From assembly GCF_030247185.1 (NCBI RefSeq), contig NC_080572.1, positions 91,217,435 to 91,281,434 on the forward strand: a DNA stretch of 64,000 bases, read 5' to 3'. Below are positions 22,240-34,340 of the stretch, one piece after another; the first letter of the stretch is position 1, and every line of letters begins with the position of its first letter. The stretch comes from Malaya genurostris. Taxonomy: Eukaryota > Arthropoda > Insecta > Diptera > Culicidae. The notes under the pieces were generated by a model. That model saw only the letters and a program-made list of their open reading frames with translations. It was not told the DNA's origin and made no database searches. Position numbers and translations under genes: made by a program.

Positions 22240-22735
22240 GACCCAAAAGTTAATTAAAGCCTTCGAGCTTTCGTCGTCCATTATGGTACGAAAAATGTTT
22301 GCTGAAAATTGGTGTGAAGCTCTTTAGCATGACTTTTTGCAGCGAAATTTTCCTTGGCATCACCCCTTCAGTCCAAGTCGCTGCCTGATTTTTTGTATGG
22401 AAGATTTTGACATTTCCCACAGGAAGATTGAGACTTTTTCTCAATAACGCTAATGATATTCTCGTGGATTTGTCGGGAGCGTACTTTTCGATTTGTTCTT
22501 TTTACAACCTTCCGATCCACAGTTAAGCACTGGTCAAATGATTTGCAAACAAGAAACAGGACACTTTTTGGTAGGTTTAGTCTCTTGGCTAGATCACGTA
22601 CCCTATAATGCGTATGCGTTTGCACTTGTTTCTACATCATTTTACTGAATTTAACAAAAATGTAAACATTTTGTACCACGAAATAAAGGTGAGAGTTTTA
22701 GCTGTCATCTAATCGAAACGTTTCAGCGATCCGTA
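22240..22735 (-). pseudogene. second ITmD37E-like subfamily, N-terminal half
   Basis: Minus strand: YRVRDLAKRLNLPKS (helix-turn-helix), TVDRKVVKRTNRKVRSRQIH, then in shifted frame PVGNV and a LHTNFQQTFFVP block that corresponds to the stretch before the first catalytic aspartate. Several stops and frameshifts are present. Upstream (plus 22716-22735) lies 'gtttcagcgatccgt', which recurs inverted at 27346-27360 beside the related copy and may be terminal sequence. It is a dead fragment. Confidence 0.65.
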
Positions 22736-25700
22736 AAAAAAACAAGATCCACACTTAAAGGAAAGCGTTCGAAATTAAACGCGGTCATGCTGTAAGACGA
22801 TCGAGATTGTAAAAAAAAATAAATAAAATAAACTCAATTTCATTTGTTTAGGACTTTACACGGTTTCGTATTCGAATCATCAGTGAATAGCAGCCATCAC
22901 TGCTAGCCACTTTTGCGCACATTTGTGATAGTTCGTTCCAATTTGAAAGATGAGGGTTCGTATCAGCCATGACTATTCGATAATACGTACTGTACTCGTG
23001 TAGCAATTTCAATAGTTGTTTTGATTCAGTATACACTTGCCCAACAATGGCTTTTATCGAATCAAAGAACGCTCACTGGCAACTCTTCACACGATTGAAT
23101 CAGTACCATCAAAGAGAGGCGGATATCATCGCAACAACAAAAACCCGACATTAAACATAGAATCGAAATCAGTGCGAAAGCGAATTTCTCTCGATGACAT
23201 TTCTGAGAATCAAAGATTAGCACGGGATCCTCTCTGAAGCAACAAACGGTTGCTTATTCTTGTTTCGCGATCCGATTCTATACAGGCAGTTGATAATTGC
23301 GATAGAATCATTTTACTATTGCCGCTTATTCTAACTATGTGCATATAATCTTTGTATAAGTTGTGTCTATGAAAATATCTGTGAATGCTCCACACAAGGG
23401 TTTTGAAATATTACAACCTAGTACGAGAATCATCAAGTTGAATCATCGATTCGATTTTCTGCGATAATTGTCAACTTGCGATTTTCCCTTGGGAAATTCC
23501 ACACATTTTGCAACGATCATTATCAGACTGTAAATTTTTTTTAAGGGCGTGAAATACTCAGAGTATGAAGTGGAGCGAAGCGAAACAAAATTCTCTCACG
23601 GTTCATGCATTGAGAGACTTGTATACAATACAGATAGCAAATTTTCGGCAATCATCAGCACTACATTTGCCTATCTGTGCGTACAGTACCGTGCTGTAAA
23701 GTTTGCGCTGTGATAAGATTTATGTGTGCGAAAGGCTCTTGAACTGTGTGGTTTTATAATGGAATCGTGATTCCAAAAATGGACGAACAAATGTTCATGT
23801 CGAAGAGCGGAGTAGGAGGCGAAATTAATGAATTTCCTCTCCTTGGACGCTCTACTGTCTACACAATTGTCAACTGGCCAATCTAATGGTCAATACTGGC
23901 CTTTATGCAGAGGTTGAAGAGGTTTGTGCAGCGATACGAAAAATGCTTAGAAGTGATCGGCACTTATGTAGAAAAGTTACGTATATATGTAGAAAATTAG
24001 ATATGATACCTGTACCTTTAAGAAACAAATAATTTGTTTGTAGCAGAACGATTCTTATTTTAGATGAACCTTTTGCGCATTAATTGATAACAATGATACA
24101 CGATCCTCTCATACCGAACAAATTTGTTCAGCCTAATATACATACACGCTTTAACTTCACAATTTTACATACCATAAATACTAAAAATTTAACACCATGA
24201 CTCAGTACTGCCCGAACTAAGTGGGCTTACGGGTTAACTCTTGTCCACTAAGCACCTGTTCATCGTTCGCCGCTTCATCACATCAACCACAGCTCGTCCG
24301 AGTGCTCAATGAAACAGCTAACTTAGCGGACAGAAAAGAATCGCACGGAAAGCACTAAAACCTGTTTCTCCCAAACAGTAAATATTTGAAAATGCTCTGT
24401 TCCGAATTCGTACACTTGAAAAGCAGCGACGAACTTCGGGGCCAACCCGACAAAGGGAGAACGGGGAGGTTCACCAGAAGAACAAATATGAATAAAAAAT
24501 CAATAAACTCTTAAATTATTGATCTTTCCTATGTCACACCACCCGGCATTGCTTTAGAATGATGGGAATGGATGATTTCCGCCGAAACAAGTGTATGGAA
24601 AATTTCGCCCAACAATGTCTTCAGCGATTCGATCGATGCCGACATTGCGGCGTTATAATAATACAATATGGGTAGCATGGCATTACAACTAACTCTTCCA
24701 GCAGCTAATTGGAGCATTGACCCCTCACATTAATGGAATGCTCGGAAAATAGCTACAACAAAATCCACTCAATGGGTGCAGTTCTCTCCAGAATCTTTAT
24801 CCCCTTCAAGTTTTGAGTTAACTTCCATTACTTTAGGCTGGTAGGCTCGCTGTACTGATCAATTATTGGATTTATAGCCGTTTGAAGCCGGCTAAGATAA
24901 AAGTTATTAATGAACTTTATCGGTTTTTAATATAATCACTTCCCCACTAAAATAATAATTAGCATAGTTCAAATACAGCTCCCATACTAAAAAAAATAAT
25001 CAAAAATAGGCAAACAGAAGTATCCCGTAGCTCGTACCAGTTAGAAACAGCCAGCAGATCGATATAAACGGGTTTTAGTTCGGATCTTGTCTTCAGAAGA
25101 GGGTTGGCGGACGGATTCGCGGGCTAAATATTCATTCTTCCATATCAACCCACTAAAGGTTTGTGGTCCTGCCGGTGTTCACGCGGTCCAGTAATGATTT
25201 GTTGGCCGATGATGAGACGCGCACGAGGGTTGATAGCCGCCGCCGTTTGCCGAAGCAGACCTCGTCAATTTATGCACAGTTTTACAGCATGCCATCCTCT
25301 CGGACAGTCCAACTGTGAAACCACTGATATCCCCGCAAACCAAGCCTAATGGTGATTTGTCGGTATAAACAACAAACGATAAAAGAAGAAAAAAATTGCG
25401 GACGCAGGTTGAATCGGATCGCGTGACACTTCGATGGAAGTATGTTTTTCTACGAAAACTGCGGATATTTTGGACAGACTTCAACTCTTCGGTCGGTTGG
25501 TGAAACTATGAATATGATAAATATTTAAATGGATTGACTATCAAGTTTCGACTAGAAGGGAAATCTAGAAATCGAAACCGATCCCATGATGAGTCATTCT
25601 CAACGGTTTGTAGGTGAGATGAGAGGTCATGGACGCTAATCATCTTGATCCGCTTGGATAGTCTGCGTAATCATCGGATTCAAGCACACCTGGTCTAAGC

Positions 25701-25920
25701 TGGGCCCTTTCAGAATCTATCCAATGTCCTTATAGTGAGAAATTAATTGAAATGAAGTCAAATTCGATAAAAAACTACAATGATCAGCCCTATCGGGTTG
25801 TTCGAGCCATTGATGTGGAACAAGGCAACCAAAATTTCTAATGATCTACAATCAAACAGTTCCATCAATCGTCACACTTTTGAATTCGCAATTGCATTGT
25901 TTGATTTGTATTTGTTTCAT
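22736..25920. other. 3.2 kb without a recognisable gene
   Basis: Nothing could be assigned. Frames of 60-100 codons on both strands (for example 25179-25484 minus) have no family motif. A hammerhead-like word at 22862-22888 (minus) lacks a partner strand. Confidence 0.4.
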
Positions 25921-26187
25921 GTCGTTTTCGTTTTCAAACTGCATTACACCGGTGCAGTGCAACACCATGGTATAAATAAACGAACAAAAATTATGAAAAC
26001 ATAAACAGTAACCCTTGACTACAATAAACGATTCCATGGCACAGAGCAACACCAAACTTTTGATGAGTGCTACACCAGTGGTATCGGTGCAGAAAAAGTG
26101 TAGCGCTGGTGTAGTGCTTTAGGTAAAAACGAACGGTAGTGCAGCTTTCGCTACACAGGTGTAGTGCAATTTAAAAACGAAAACGAC
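25921..26187. mobile_element. MITE, copy 1 (GTCGTTTTCGTTTT ends)
   Basis: The terminal inverted repeats begin GTCGTTTTCGTTTT at 25921 and end AAAACGAAAACGAC at 26187. They extend inward through TGCA(C/T)TACACCGGTG-type sequence. A second copy of nearly equal length lies inverted at 60117-60386. Multiple GTGTAGTGC words occur inside. No coding capacity and no convincing target duplication were found. Confidence 0.8.
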
Positions 26188-27036
26188 AGTATAGCCGACG
26201 AAATTACACCAATATCCCAAATGTATGCAATTATATCTTTGTACATACTTGCGATACGGATTTCGTTATTTAAGCTTTCTTTCGTCAAGCTTGTGTTCAA
26301 GTTTTGTATGCAAGCACTTAATTTTATAGCGTTAAGTTTCTCTACCATTATTACCATTATACATTACCATCTTATATAAATTAGAAATTGATCTTAAGTA
26401 TTCAAAATTCACCCTGGGGTAGTTGTTATTTTCTCAGGCGAAACGACATAACATGGAATTTCATCCGAACTTGCATGACACAAGATCAGAGCATACCAAT
26501 TAAAGCCTTAAATCGTTTTATGGCACTTTTTGCTTTGCTGTCTAGCAACAACCTACCTCTAGCATGCTACGCGTAGGACTGAAACGTTAGCTATAATTTC
26601 GCTTCTATTTATAGATTCGCGTGTTTCCAACAGCTTCGCTTTTGCATCGATTGACCAATCAGAGCGATGCTTTCCCTTTGATATATTGCTTACTCCTTCA
26701 AAATCGTTGTCTATGGCAGGGAAATCAGATATGCCGGAGATTTTTAGCGGACAAAATAGGACACTGCTCGCTCCTAATCAAAATTTCAATCATTTCTTAT
26801 TGAAAATACGTGGCTTGATACATTCAAATCGAATCTTAGAAATTTTTCCAATCAAATAATGAAATAATATTAATAATTGATTCAGAATATACTGAGCTGT
26901 AAGTGTTTAAAGCCTGACCACATTTCTACGTGTATTTTTCCTTGAGTTTTTTATTTTGCACCCCTATACAGAAAATAAAGATGTGTTCCACATCAAAAAT
27001 TTCTAAAGCCACGTCAAATTTCGGACACCTTCCCTT
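26188..27036. other. unassigned, with one dispersed repeat
   Basis: The segment at 26932-27000 ('agaaaataaagatgtgttcc' region) repeats 5121-5188. No gene was recognised. Confidence 0.45.
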
Positions 27037-27327
27037 CAGTGGGCCGTATGAATAAAACGTAGCATGCTTGAATTTCGGTAGTAAATGCTTCATGTGGATC
27101 ACGTTCTTGTCAAAAGCAGAGACTTTACTACACAACAACGTTCGAATATGTAGTATTTACTACAATTTTTCGGTAGGTAGCTCCAGAGGTTGCTACTCGT
27201 GTGTTTGCTGATAAAGTGAAGTAGAAACATTAAAACCAAACCAAACGTGTCTTACTCTGTGGACTATGTTTTTGAGAGGATACTACAAACAAGAGACTTT
27301 ACTACATTTTATTCATATGGCCCAGTG
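27037..27327. mobile_element. MITE with CASTGGGCC(A/G)TATGAATAAAA ends
   Basis: The left end CAGTGGGCCGTATGAATAAA (27037) mirrors the right end TTTATTCATATGGCCCAGTG (ending 27327), with about 26 of 28 positions paired. The element is 291 bp and has no open frame of note. Internal 'gactttactac' words near both ends extend the inverted repeat. No clear target duplication was found. Confidence 0.75.
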
Positions 27328-27481
27328 TAAACTTTGAATCATTTCACGGATCGCTGAAACTTTTCACTTTCTTTCGTGCAAAGACATCATATTAACAAGA
27401 TATCCAGCTCTCACATTTCCCGAACAACATCTCTTCTTGTGAGCATGACGCCCTCAGACGAGTCCGCATCGAATCTCGTAC

Positions 27482-27682
27482 CAGCGTTGCCAGGTTATTT
27501 TCCCAAAAATCTGTCTCTGAATTAAAAAAATTATCTGGGTGTTACTATATACAAAGAAATGTTGACTGGACTTCATTTTCAGTGAGCAAAAAAAAGTTGG
27601 AATGTCTCAGCGAAAAATATCTGGCATTCGCCAGATAAATCTGGCGTATGTCAGATAAATCTGGCAACCTGGCAACGCTGAT
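27482..27682. mobile_element. MITE with CAGCGTTGCCAGGTT ends
   Basis: CAGCGTTGCCAGGTT at 27482 is mirrored by AACCTGGCAACGCTG ending at about 27679. Internal 'atctggc.ttcgccagataaatctggcgta' repeats are present. It lies immediately beside the broken end of the ITmD37E relic at 27690, and its insertion may have disrupted that copy. Related ends occur at 28148-28450. Confidence 0.72.
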
Positions 27683-27689
27683 GGTATAG

Positions 27690-27995
27690 CAGCCGTTCCT
27701 TATTGATAGTTCCGGTAGAAACGAAATACTTTTTCGGGAATTTGTACGTTTTCTTTGACCGAAAATGCTCGAGAACGACATTTTTTTGCATTGTGATATG
27801 AAAATCCAGACTCGGAAGCTGTTTGAAGTCTTCGAGCACGTAGGTACTTTTCGGTAGTTTCAGTTTCTCGGCAAGATCGCGTACCGACAAATTCAGTCCT
27901 TGCTACCGTTGGTACAAAATGCGTTATCACACTTCCAATTGATTCGACGTTAATTTACTGAATGTAGCAAGAATCTAAACATTTTGTACCACGAA
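27690..27995 (-). pseudogene. ITmD37E-like transposase with large internal deletion
   Basis: The minus frame reads SVRDLAEKLKLPKST (helix-turn-helix) and runs directly into YVLEDFKQLPSLDFHITMQK and EHFRSKKTYKFPKKY. In intact relatives these sit just after the first catalytic aspartate. About 100 residues between the DNA-binding domain and the catalytic core are therefore deleted in frame. Both it and 22240-22735 carry 'cattttgtaccacgaaa' upstream of the start, showing one subfamily. Confidence 0.7.
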
Positions 27996-28147
27996 ACAGA
28001 CGCTGTCAGCTTGGAGCGAAATCAATTTTCAGTTCAGCAACGCCATCGCACGGTATCATATTTAACTTATGTCAATTGTATGGGTGCGCAGTACTGATCT
28101 TTTGGCGCGCACGAATTTGACATTTCTGTCCTCTACTTCTATTTACG

Positions 28148-28450
28148 AAACAACGTTGCCAGGTTACCGATTTCTCGGTATTTATACAGATATTTGACCT
28201 CTATACCGCAATACAGCTACAGCTCTCAAAATACCGATAATTCACGAATCGTACAGATAAATACCGATTTTCGGTTTCAGCTAGGATAGACATGTAAAAA
28301 GGTTTCTTTGAAACCTTTTTTTTGCTCGCCAAAATGAGCTTTGGTGACATTATCCTGGTACTTCTGCTACGGGATTCGGATACCGATATGGTACAGATCG
28401 ATTTTTGCGCCGAATACAGATTTTTGGAAAAATGATCTGGCAACACTGCT
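28148..28450. mobile_element. possible MITE (GTTGCCAG ends)
   Basis: The left end 'aacgttgccaggttacc' and the right end 'gatctggcaacactgc' are approximate inverted repeats resembling those at 27482-27682. The inside is AT-rich with repeated 'ataccgat'. Boundaries are approximate and no target duplication was found. Confidence 0.5.
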
Positions 28451-28517
28451 GCGAAGTCTGTTGAAACAGAAAGGCCAAATTCTGCAAAAGGAATGCAATA
28501 CCAAAACTTCGCTTAAC
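28449..28517 (+). repeat. 3' fragment of the 10271-type SINE
   Basis: 'ctgcgaagtctgttgaaaca' then 'gaaaggccaaattctgcaaa' matches the SINE tail at 10373-10440. The tRNA-like head is absent. Confidence 0.7.
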
Positions 28518-28703
28518 AGAGAGATTCAAAAATATCTTTGTCAGTATTTGAAATATTGCGATTTTCAGAAATAGCTCGAACTTTAGTGATTGATTTTTAT
28601 TCGTTTTTTCAATACATAGTATGAAACAATTCATTCTAGCAATCCCTCCCTTCTCAATAAATTTAAAGTAAAAGATTAGAATATTGAGCTTAATAAGCAG
28701 GAT

Positions 28704-29140
<437 letters not shown>

Positions 29141-29141
29141 T

Positions 29142-32100
29142 GAAAGCATAATTAGCTAGCACAAGCAAACCAATGCGGATCGCTCACGCATCGATGATTT
29201 TCCGGTAATTAGAGGCCTAGTAAGTTGCATATACTCGAAAAAAAGTGAGAATAATATGGTATAATAATATTCGATATGCCAAATTTTCAAATGCAGAATT
29301 TTCTCTTAGAATAAAACTACTGCCGGACGAGAGATGCATCCGAAAAATCAGCCTACCAATCAATTGAGAACGTTTCTTCGATACGAACTGCTTCGCCCAT
29401 ATCTAGTTGAAACAATTGAATTGCTCTTCAATAAGAAAACATTGATGAATATTATCAAAATTAGAAGTGTTGTTTCCTGGGTCAGAGCGGGGTAATTTTG
29501 ACTGTCGTGTGACATAATGTAGTTTGTGAGATTCATGTCCATTCGTTTGAAAGGTGTCAACAAAAGTTCACATTTTTGCCGATCCAATCCCTAATATCAT
29601 ACTCATCTTGATGCAAGCGATTCAATTGAATTGAGAGAGGCTTTGAACTTCCATTTAACATATTTATTGGCAGCCCCATTTTATTTTTAGAATAGCTTAA
29701 ACATCAACTAGTTATGTTCAACCACAGCTCGATCGAGTTTGTCACCAAACGCGATTAGTCCAGACGACTGGAGAGAACGAGTTTGAGCAGTCGAAGTTAC
29801 TCGAACCAGATCCGATCGGTTTGACATGCAAAACAAATTCGCGGGGAAAGGTTTGTCTAGCCTACGAATCCGTGCGTACCTTGTTTCGGTATTGCGAAAT
29901 AAGCATAACTTCTGATCGACGATATTGATATTCAAAAGGAAAAAATCCTTTCCAACGAAGTCAAAAGCTCCCTTCAGGTTTCTGCTGATCAACCACAACC
30001 AAACACGTCTGAAGCTTGAAGATTATGCAAATGGTGGCATAATAAAGCTAGAAACGATAGTGCGATAATATTTGGCTGACCGAACAAGAGAAAATGAAAA
30101 AAAAATCACTAGAAGGGACCATAACCGTGAACAATTCATAGAGTTTGACAGTCATTCTGTGTTCTGGTAATTAAGATGATTCCGAGCCTCGTTATAGTAA
30201 ATATTTACGATATTATTGATTGCTTCGCGGTAAACTTTCCTACCCTGAGCAAGGTGACCCGTGACGAAGTCAATGTCTCCAGGCTCAGATTAGAACGTCT
30301 TAATGTTATCAATATTCAGTAGTGTTTGGTTTTTAAAGTTTTGTGTTTAGCATTTAGAATATATAGTCTTTACTGATTGGTTTGGGTTGACTTCAGGATT
30401 ACCGTCGGTGAATTTCCATCAGTGATTTTTTATTGAATAATTTCAACAGTCTAATGCTCTTAAAACAATCAACAACAACACAGGTTAAAATTCTTTGATC
30501 TTTTTGATAACTTAGCTATGCTAAGTATCACAAAGTGGCGTTGGGATCGAATCGAAAATCCAACACTGTTATTTGTGTAAGAACCGAAACAACATCAGGA
30601 CCCTAATTTACCAAAACCTATCCTTGAACTATCATATTTCGCACGAAACTGCATTCAAATATCATCAACTTTGAGCTTCTTCAACCCCGGTAATGGCCAT
30701 TAACACATCATTGATTGGTAGCAGTTCTCAATCCGACGCATCAATCAAGCTACTGGTGACCCTCTTGAGCTTAAGTCCACTTGTGCTCGTTATTAGATAG
30801 ATGGCTTATATCTATGGACGAGTGTAGTCCGAAAAACACAATTTCAACATTGAACCAACCAATCGAACAAATCGTTGACTGGTTTCAAGTGACCCATCGC
30901 AGAAATGGACAAAAAAAATCCAATCACTTTCATTTTCAGCGTTGCTTTAAATGCCATCCACATAAACTAATGCAACTGAATGAGTGACACACGCACGAGG
31001 CAACACGGATAGTCCCCAATTTCAAAACCCCAACAATCTCCGGATGAGGCAAGATGTATAAAAAATTCTGTAAGTGGGTTTATCGTCATGATGTCCCCTC
31101 GACATCGACTCGCTCGAGCATCACATCCAAATCGCTTGAGTATGTGCCACACATAGGACACTTTTTTACGCATACCTGAGAACCAATCAACACACAGCTG
31201 AACTTCGGACATTTTCCGATGCATCATGTCTCACTTTTGCGCACCATCGGAGCGTGATATAATGCTTTGACATTTTCCGACTGTGCACTAAAGTCATACG
31301 AGAATCACACCTTTTGTCAAAGGTTCACTTGGTTCGTTGGTTCGTGTCGTCGAAATAACAGTCAGCCTCGAGCCCTGTGCAGAACGACGGAGCTGTTTCA
31401 GTTAGCGGGGGGACCCTGACTGAATCCGTCCCCATGATTTCAATTGTTTCTCTTTTCGGATGGTGGTAATTGTTTTGCCGGAGAACAACATTACTCAACG
31501 CAAAGCGCGATGTACACGCTTTGAATGTCGCGCGACTGACGTCGCCACCGGCAGCATTAGGCACAATTTCGTCAGATTTGCGCGCAAAGCCAAATTATGT
31601 TGCTTACAGCTCTGTTTGCAAACGGCATTGCCGGGCGAGCTCGTTGTCGGGGCTGTTGGATTGCTTGTTCGCCTCAATTTCAGGCTGCCGAGAATTGATG
31701 CATAAAACATTTCGTTTGAGCAGTTAAGTAGGACTCTTGGCAAGGTGGTACAACGGCAGCGACATCGCATATTTAGTTGCCACATTCTATTGGAGCGGCT
31801 CATAATTGATTCCTTCCCAGTAGCATCGCCGACTTGTATGTCGACAAGAAACACTTGAAATACCGCAGCAAAGGTCATTTGAGAAACGAATTGGACTAAC
31901 GAAGGAATCTTCAGATTTGATCCACTAAGCATTTAAGGTATGTGACTCACAGGTCAAGTTCTCTGAAATGTTAGGTTAGGTTAGGTAAAATTCAGTGCCA
32001 GAATAAGGTGCTTCAAATTTCAACCTCATGACGCTTGTAACGACAGGTTTTGTTCGCTAGTAAATCACACACTAACTATGTGTGGTTAAAAACTATGAGT

Positions 32101-33192
32101 ATTTTTGATTGACTAATGTTTAATAATCCAATTTATAACCAAAATGCTCTTTTAATTGATTTTCTCACCTATAGCGAAATTATTCATTCTTTATTACATA
32201 TCAAAATCTTTGGCATAAGATGTGTACTGCCCATTCGGTTAATAAGCGAGAGATGTGTGAATACTGTCTGTGATACTTGTTGTGGTCCATTGATTACTTA
32301 TACATCTATGCCATTCCTACAAAACTCTCTAATACTCAGATACATGGTAGCTCCCATAGACAATACGAGTAGTAAAAATCGGCTACTCATAACAATACAC
32401 TACAACTTTATGAGTTGACGAATCCGATCGGTTATTGTGAATCTTATAAAATGCTTTTTGCAATATTTTTATGAATTACGAGCTTTTAAATTCAAACAGA
32501 AAAAAAACTAGCAGATTCTAAAAATTTACCGAATATGTTCCTCCCCAAAAAGTACTCCTGAAATTACGAGAATACGAATATTTTTCGTTGTAGATTTAAA
32601 ATATTTAGGTTTATTTTCATTTTCTACTTGTTATACGTCAGTCGTCGCCATCATTTTACTTACAGTATCATGAGAAATGCAATTATTGCAGATTTTTAGT
32701 AAGATTTTGCATAAATGTATTCACGCTGTCCAGCTAAGTCTCTGACATTACCCAACTATCTTTTTTGCCTCTGAATCAAAACTGACGGCATTCTGGAACC
32801 AAACTGCTTGAATTTGCAAGTTAATATTTTTGAATCAAATTCAAATTATTTAAAACTCTCAAAAGCTAAAAGTGTATCAAAATATTTTCAAATACCAGAA
32901 GTCATTATGGCCATTTGAAGAGATAAAATCCGGACTAACCAAGCTTTGTCATCACATTTGATCGCGTAACTGTGAGGCGAATTCCGGCTACCGGTAAGTT
33001 CACTTTGGTGAACACTGTGCGATCGGTAACCTTTTTTTTATTCAATAATATAATATATTTTTCGGCACACTGCTTAAGCTCTAAGATGATTTATAATAAT
33101 TAATTATCTAAGGGTATTTTATAATAATTATTAACGACTAACTTAAAACTAGAATAGTATCATTATATTATGTCGTCTCGGATTTTCGAAAA
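29142..33192. other. 4 kb without a recognisable gene
   Basis: No family motif was found in any frame. 31440-31720 is GC-richer and has overlapping frames on both strands (81-145 codons), but I see no domain. A (TTAGG)3 sits at 31971-31985. The rest is AT-rich, unassigned DNA. Confidence 0.4.
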
Positions 33193-33200
33193 TCCAGGGG

Positions 33201-33254
33201 TGGAATCACGTAAGGTGATTATCACCATGGAATCATGTAAGGTGATAATCACCA
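33201..33254. repeat. 27-bp tandem repeat with palindromic core
   Basis: Two tandem units start TGGAATCA(C/T)GTAAGGTGAT; each contains the palindrome GGTGAT(T/A)ATCACC. A third, diverged unit is near 33303-33348 ('cataaggtgatagtcccc'). Confidence 0.75.
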
Positions 33255-33514
33255 AGTTCTGTCACCACCGCTGAAAAGCTAACATCACTATCAAATGTTG
33301 GCATTACATAAGGTGATAGTCCCCACGATTTAATCACCTTCCTGTCAAAATGGAGGTGATAGCAATTTAGTTATCACTTTTAGTAGTGATTTGATTTTTT
33401 GAAAAGTGGCTTTATAAATTATTGTCCGTTAGGTGAATAACATAACATAACCTACCAAAATTCGTCGGAGAGGAAATTTTTTTAATAAAATTCGAACTGA
33501 TATTGTGTAAAAGA

Positions 33515-34340
33515 TAAGCAAGAAGCAAAATCTTGCCAGAAGACAACAGGATCCTTGTGACTTCGAATCATGGGTAGAAGTCGTTTTTGTAAACATTCCT
33601 TGATGTATATTTCGCTGTTCATTGAAGCAGTGGTGATGAAGGGTTTCGAAATCTTACCGCAGCTACAAATTGCTTGCCAGACCATAACTTTCTTACCAAA
33701 TTTGTCGACTTCAATCGATGTCTGTCGGACTGGTTTAACACTTGCCCTTCTCGCACCATATAATATTGTGGTCCCGGCAAGGATTTGTAATCGAGTTTCA
33801 AGTAGGTTTCGTCCATGATTATGCAGTTCAAATTTCCAGCAAGAATCGTATTGTACAGCTTTCGAACCCTCGGCATGATCGATGCTTCTTGTTTCGGACT
33901 ACGCTTTGGTTGTTTCTGCTTCATATAGGTTCGAAGATTCAAACGTTCTTTAGCACGAAGAACATTTGACTTCGAAATGCCCACTTTTTTGGCCACATCC
34001 CGAACTGAAACCTCTTTCTTTTGCTCGAACGCCTTCAGTATACGTTTATACAACTGAGGGTTAGCAGGACCTTTTTCGACCCGTTTTCGGTTTATCCTCA
34101 AAGGTGTTATCCTCACCGAACTTCCTGATTGCATTTCGCCCGGCTTTTTCACTTACTCCTTCCATTTTTGCTATCTTTCTCAGTGACAGTCCGCGTTCTG
34201 TGCACCATTTTTACACAATTTTTCGACGTTGTTCTGCTGATAGTCCACGCATTGCGAAACAAACTAATGAAAACGAATAAACAGCTGCACAAGTGGGTAG
34301 AGAAGAGTGTAAACAACAGGACGCAGCCATAAAATTTTAC
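33515..34340 (-). pseudogene. ITmD37E-type transposase, both ends lost
   Basis: This is the same subfamily as 21022-22059 on the opposite strand. The minus frame (33619-34152) contains a helix-turn-helix (EVSVRDVAKKVGISKSNVLR), RLNLRTYMKQKQPKRSPKQE, and the first catalytic aspartate in CIIMDETYLKLDYKSLPGPQ. In another frame come VWQAICSCGKISKPF and the second aspartate, VVFWQDFASC. Homology stops at about 33515, seven residues past that aspartate, so the third catalytic residue and the 3' terminal repeat are missing. The 5' side ends near 34340 without the AAGACTGTCCC repeat. Confidence 0.85.

Noticed and set aside
22862..22888. Minus-strand CTGATGATTCGAATACGAAAC, hammerhead-like
   Set aside because: Core-like words are present, but stem II is not properly formed and no upstream strand with a GUC site complements the sequence after GAAAC. 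The match is probably chance.
31971..31985. (TTAGG)3 as interstitial insect telomere sequence
   Set aside because: Only three units, and Diptera lack TTAGG telomeres; most likely chance or unrelated.
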